Part shown: positions 5,415 through 7,310 of the stretch, piece after piece | Numbering within the stretch: position 1 is the first letter of the stretch | Layout of the letters: each line of letters opens with the position of its first letter | Source of the DNA: DASPOJ01 sp049790315 | GTDB taxonomy: Bacteria > Acidobacteriota > Terriglobia > Acidiferrales > UBA7541 | Direction of reading: 5' to 3' | Assembly (NCBI GenBank): GCA_049790315.1 | Contig: JBAQYV010000030.1 | Location: 1-7,310 of the forward strand | DNA length: 7,310 nt | Position numbers and translations under genes: made by a program | Notes under the pieces: generated by a model | Told to the model about the DNA's origin: nothing | The model's database searches: none | What the model saw: the letters and a program-made list of their open reading frames with translations, nothing else

Positions 5415-7310
5415 CGAAATTCTTCAGGCGCAGATCGTACCGATCGATATCGAAGCCGAGATGAAACGATCGTATCTCGATTACGCCATGAGCGTGATCG
5501 TGGCCCGCGCGATTCCCGACGTGCGCGACGGCCTGAAGCCGGTGCAGCGCCGTATTCTGATCGCCATGAACGATCTTGGTCTCGCCTCAAATCGCGGCTT
5601 CCGCAAGTGCGCGAAAATCTGCGGAGACACTTCCGGCAACTACCATCCGCACGGCGAAGCCATCATCTACCCCACGCTGGTGCGTTTGGCGCAGGGTTTC
5701 AACATGCGCTACATGCTGGTGGATGGTCAGGGAAATTTCGGCTCTGTGGATGGCGATCCGCCGGCAGCCATGCGGTATACCGAAGCGCGGCTGACGCGGG
5801 TCTCCGAAGAACTGCTGGCTGATCTCGAAAAAGAAACTGTTGATTTCGTTCCCAACTTCGATCAGACGCGCGAAGAGCCCTCCGTCCTCCCCTCGAAAAC
5901 GCCGAATCTTCTGGTGAATGGGGCATCGGGAATCGCCGTTGGCATGGCCACCAACATTCCTCCGCACAACATGCGCGAGGTGATTGAAGCCACCGTGATA
6001 TTGATCGATGATCCGAACGTCTCACTGAAAGAAATCATGAAGGTGATGCCGGGCCCGGACTTTCCGACCGGCGGCTACATCGCGGGCAAGGAAGGCATCC
6101 TCTCCGCGTACAAGACCGGACGCGGCACATTCACGATGCGCGCGAAGGCAGCCATCGAGCAAGGCGCGAAAGATCGCGAAAGCATCGTGATCACCGAGAT
6201 TCCCTTCCAGGTGAACAAGGCGCGCCTGATCGAACGCATCGCCGAACTGGTGCAAACCAAAAAGATCGAAGGCATCTCCGACGTGCGCGACGAATCCGAC
6301 CGCCAGGGCATGCGCGTGGTGGTGGAAATCAAGCGCGGCGAGGAAAGCCAGATCATCCTGAATCATCTTTTCAAGCTCACGCAGATGCAGGAATCGTTCG
6401 GCGTGATTTTGCTGAGCATTGTGAAGGGCCAGCCGCGCGAATTGCCCGTGATGGACATGCTGCGCCTGTTTATCGAGCACCGCGTGGAAGTGGTGCGACG
6501 GCGCACGCAGTTCGATTTGCGCAAGGCCGAGGATCGCGAGCATATCCTGCTCGGATTCAAGAAGGCGCTCGATCATCTCGACGACATCATCAAGCTGATT
6601 CGCAAATCGAAATCGCCCGCCGAAGCGAAAGCGGGATTGATCGAGCGATGGGATTTCTCCGAGCGGCAAGCGCAAGCCATCCTCGATCTCCAATTGCACC
6701 GCTTGACGCAAATGGAGCGCGAAAAGATCCTGGAAGAATTGAAGGAAATTCAGGCGCTGATCGCCGAGCTACGGTCGATTCTGGCGAGCGAAAAGAAACT
6801 CAAAGCGGTGATCATCGCCGAACTGCGCGAAGTGCAGAAACTTTTCGGCGACGAACGCCGCACGCAGATCGTGGACAAGGTCGAAGAGATCGAGCTCGAA
6901 GACCTGATCGCCGATACCGACATGGCGATTACGGTGAGCCACACGGGATACGTGAAGCGCACGCCGGTGGAGCTCTATCGCAATCAATCGCGCGGCGGGA
7001 AGGGGCGCATCGGCGCACGCACCAAAGAAGAGGACTTCGTCGAGCATTTATTCATCGCTTCGGCGCACAGCTACATTTTGCTATTCACTTCAAAAGGGCG
7101 CGTTTATTGGCTGAAGGTGTATGAGATTCCCGAAGCGGCGGCGGCCACGCGCGGCAAGGCCATCACCAGTCTGGTGAAATTCCAAGAAGACGAGCACATG
7201 ACGGCGGTGGTGGCGGCACACAATCTTGAAGAAGAAGGGCGCTACGTATTTTTCGCCACGCGCAACGGAACGGTGAAGAAGACCACGCTTTCGGAATTTT
7301 CAAATCCGCG
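5407..7310 (+). CDS. gyrA: DNA gyrase subunit A, 3' end outside window
   Basis: GyrA cuts and rejoins the transported DNA segment and wraps DNA for negative supercoiling, working with GyrB. The window holds 634 codons of an expected ~830. Visible features are the N-terminal SYLDYAMSVIVARAIPDVRD (22-41), the winged-helix catalytic region with active-site Tyr124 in AAMRYTEARL, the tower region (EIPFQVNKARLIERI), the coiled-coil with QAQAILDLQLHRLT, and the start of the C-terminal beta-pinwheel from about 505. The GyrA box reads QSRGGKG (527-533), one change from canonical QRRGGKG; its presence supports GyrA rather than ParC. Compared with E. coli, a ~30-residue segment before QAQAILDL is absent. 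The quinolone-resistance region reads HPHGEAIIYPT: Ala85 and Pro89 replace E. coli Ser83 and Asp87. The start is supported by GGGAG at 5397-5401, 5 nt before the ATG, and overlaps the preceding small gene by 8 nt. The frame is intact to the window edge. Confidence 0.97.
   Translation, partial: MADEILQAQIVPIDIEAEMKRSYLDYAMSVIVARAIPDVRDGLKPVQRRILIAMNDLGLASNRGFRKCAKICGDTSGNYHPHGEAIIYPTLVRLAQGFNMRYMLVDGQGNFGSVDGDPPAAMRYTEARLTRVSEELLADLEKETVDFVPNFDQTREEPSVLPSKTPNLLVNGASGIAVGMATNIPPHNMREVIEATVILIDDPNVSLKEIMKVMPGPDFPTGGYIAGKEGILSAYKTGRGTFTMRAKAAIEQGAKDRESIVITEIPFQVNKARLIERIAELVQTKKIEGISDVRDESDRQGMRVVVEIKRGEESQIILNHLFKLTQMQESFGVILLSIVKGQPRELPVMDMLRLFIEHRVEVVRRRTQFDLRKAEDREHILLGFKKALDHLDDIIKLIRKSKSPAEAKAGLIERWDFSERQAQAILDLQLHRLTQMEREKILEELKEIQALIAELRSILASEKKLKAVIIAELREVQKLFGDERRTQIVDKVEEIELEDLIADTDMAITVSHTGYVKRTPVELYRNQSRGGKGRIGARTKEEDFVEHLFIASAHSYILLFTSKGRVYWLKVYEIPEAAAATRGKAITSLVKFQEDEHMTAVVAAHNLEEEGRYVFFATRNGTVKKTTLSEFSNP

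Overview
The window looks like the replication-origin neighbourhood of a bacterial chromosome. All recognisable genes are on the + strand. In order they are: the 3' end of dnaA, a 391-bp gap with origin-like features, dnaN, a 508-bp gap with a strong promoter and a candidate structured RNA, gyrB, a small antibiotic biosynthesis monooxygenase (ABM) domain protein, a small unrecognised protein, and gyrA, which runs off the right edge. Base composition is moderately GC-rich. The protein style (a GyrB with a long TOPRIM insertion, a DnaA domain IV of the GGKHHTTV type) suggests a Gram-negative-type phylum such as Acidobacteriota. That placement is an inference from general resemblance, not a database result.

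Region by region. Positions 1-332 encode DnaA domain IV, the part that reads DnaA boxes. Positions 333-723 hold a 12-bp palindrome, a probable intrinsic terminator ending in six T's, and then a stretch resembling an origin-unwinding core: a degenerate DnaA box, a 7-nt GC-rich spacer and three tandem trios (CTACTACTA on the + strand). Positions 724-1836 encode the sliding clamp. Positions 1837-2344 lack the recF gene often found between dnaN and gyrB. They hold instead a near-ideal sigma70-type promoter (TTGAGT, 17 nt, TATAAT) followed by about 196 nt that can fold into a nested, multibranched RNA of about 50 base pairs, ending about 120 nt before gyrB. Positions 2345-7310 appear to be one transcription unit: gyrB, ABM protein, small protein, gyrA. 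Gaps are 25 and 36 nt, then an 8-nt overlap into gyrA.

How the genes work together. DnaA opens the origin, the clamp tethers the replicative polymerase, and GyrA2GyrB2 removes the positive supercoils made by the forks. The two small genes between the gyrase subunits have no obvious replication role.

The most interesting observations are the unassigned structured RNA/leader upstream of gyrB, the origin-like module between dnaA and dnaN, and a GyrA whose two quinolone-anchoring positions are Ala and Pro. The small gene translationally overlapping gyrA is also worth checking.
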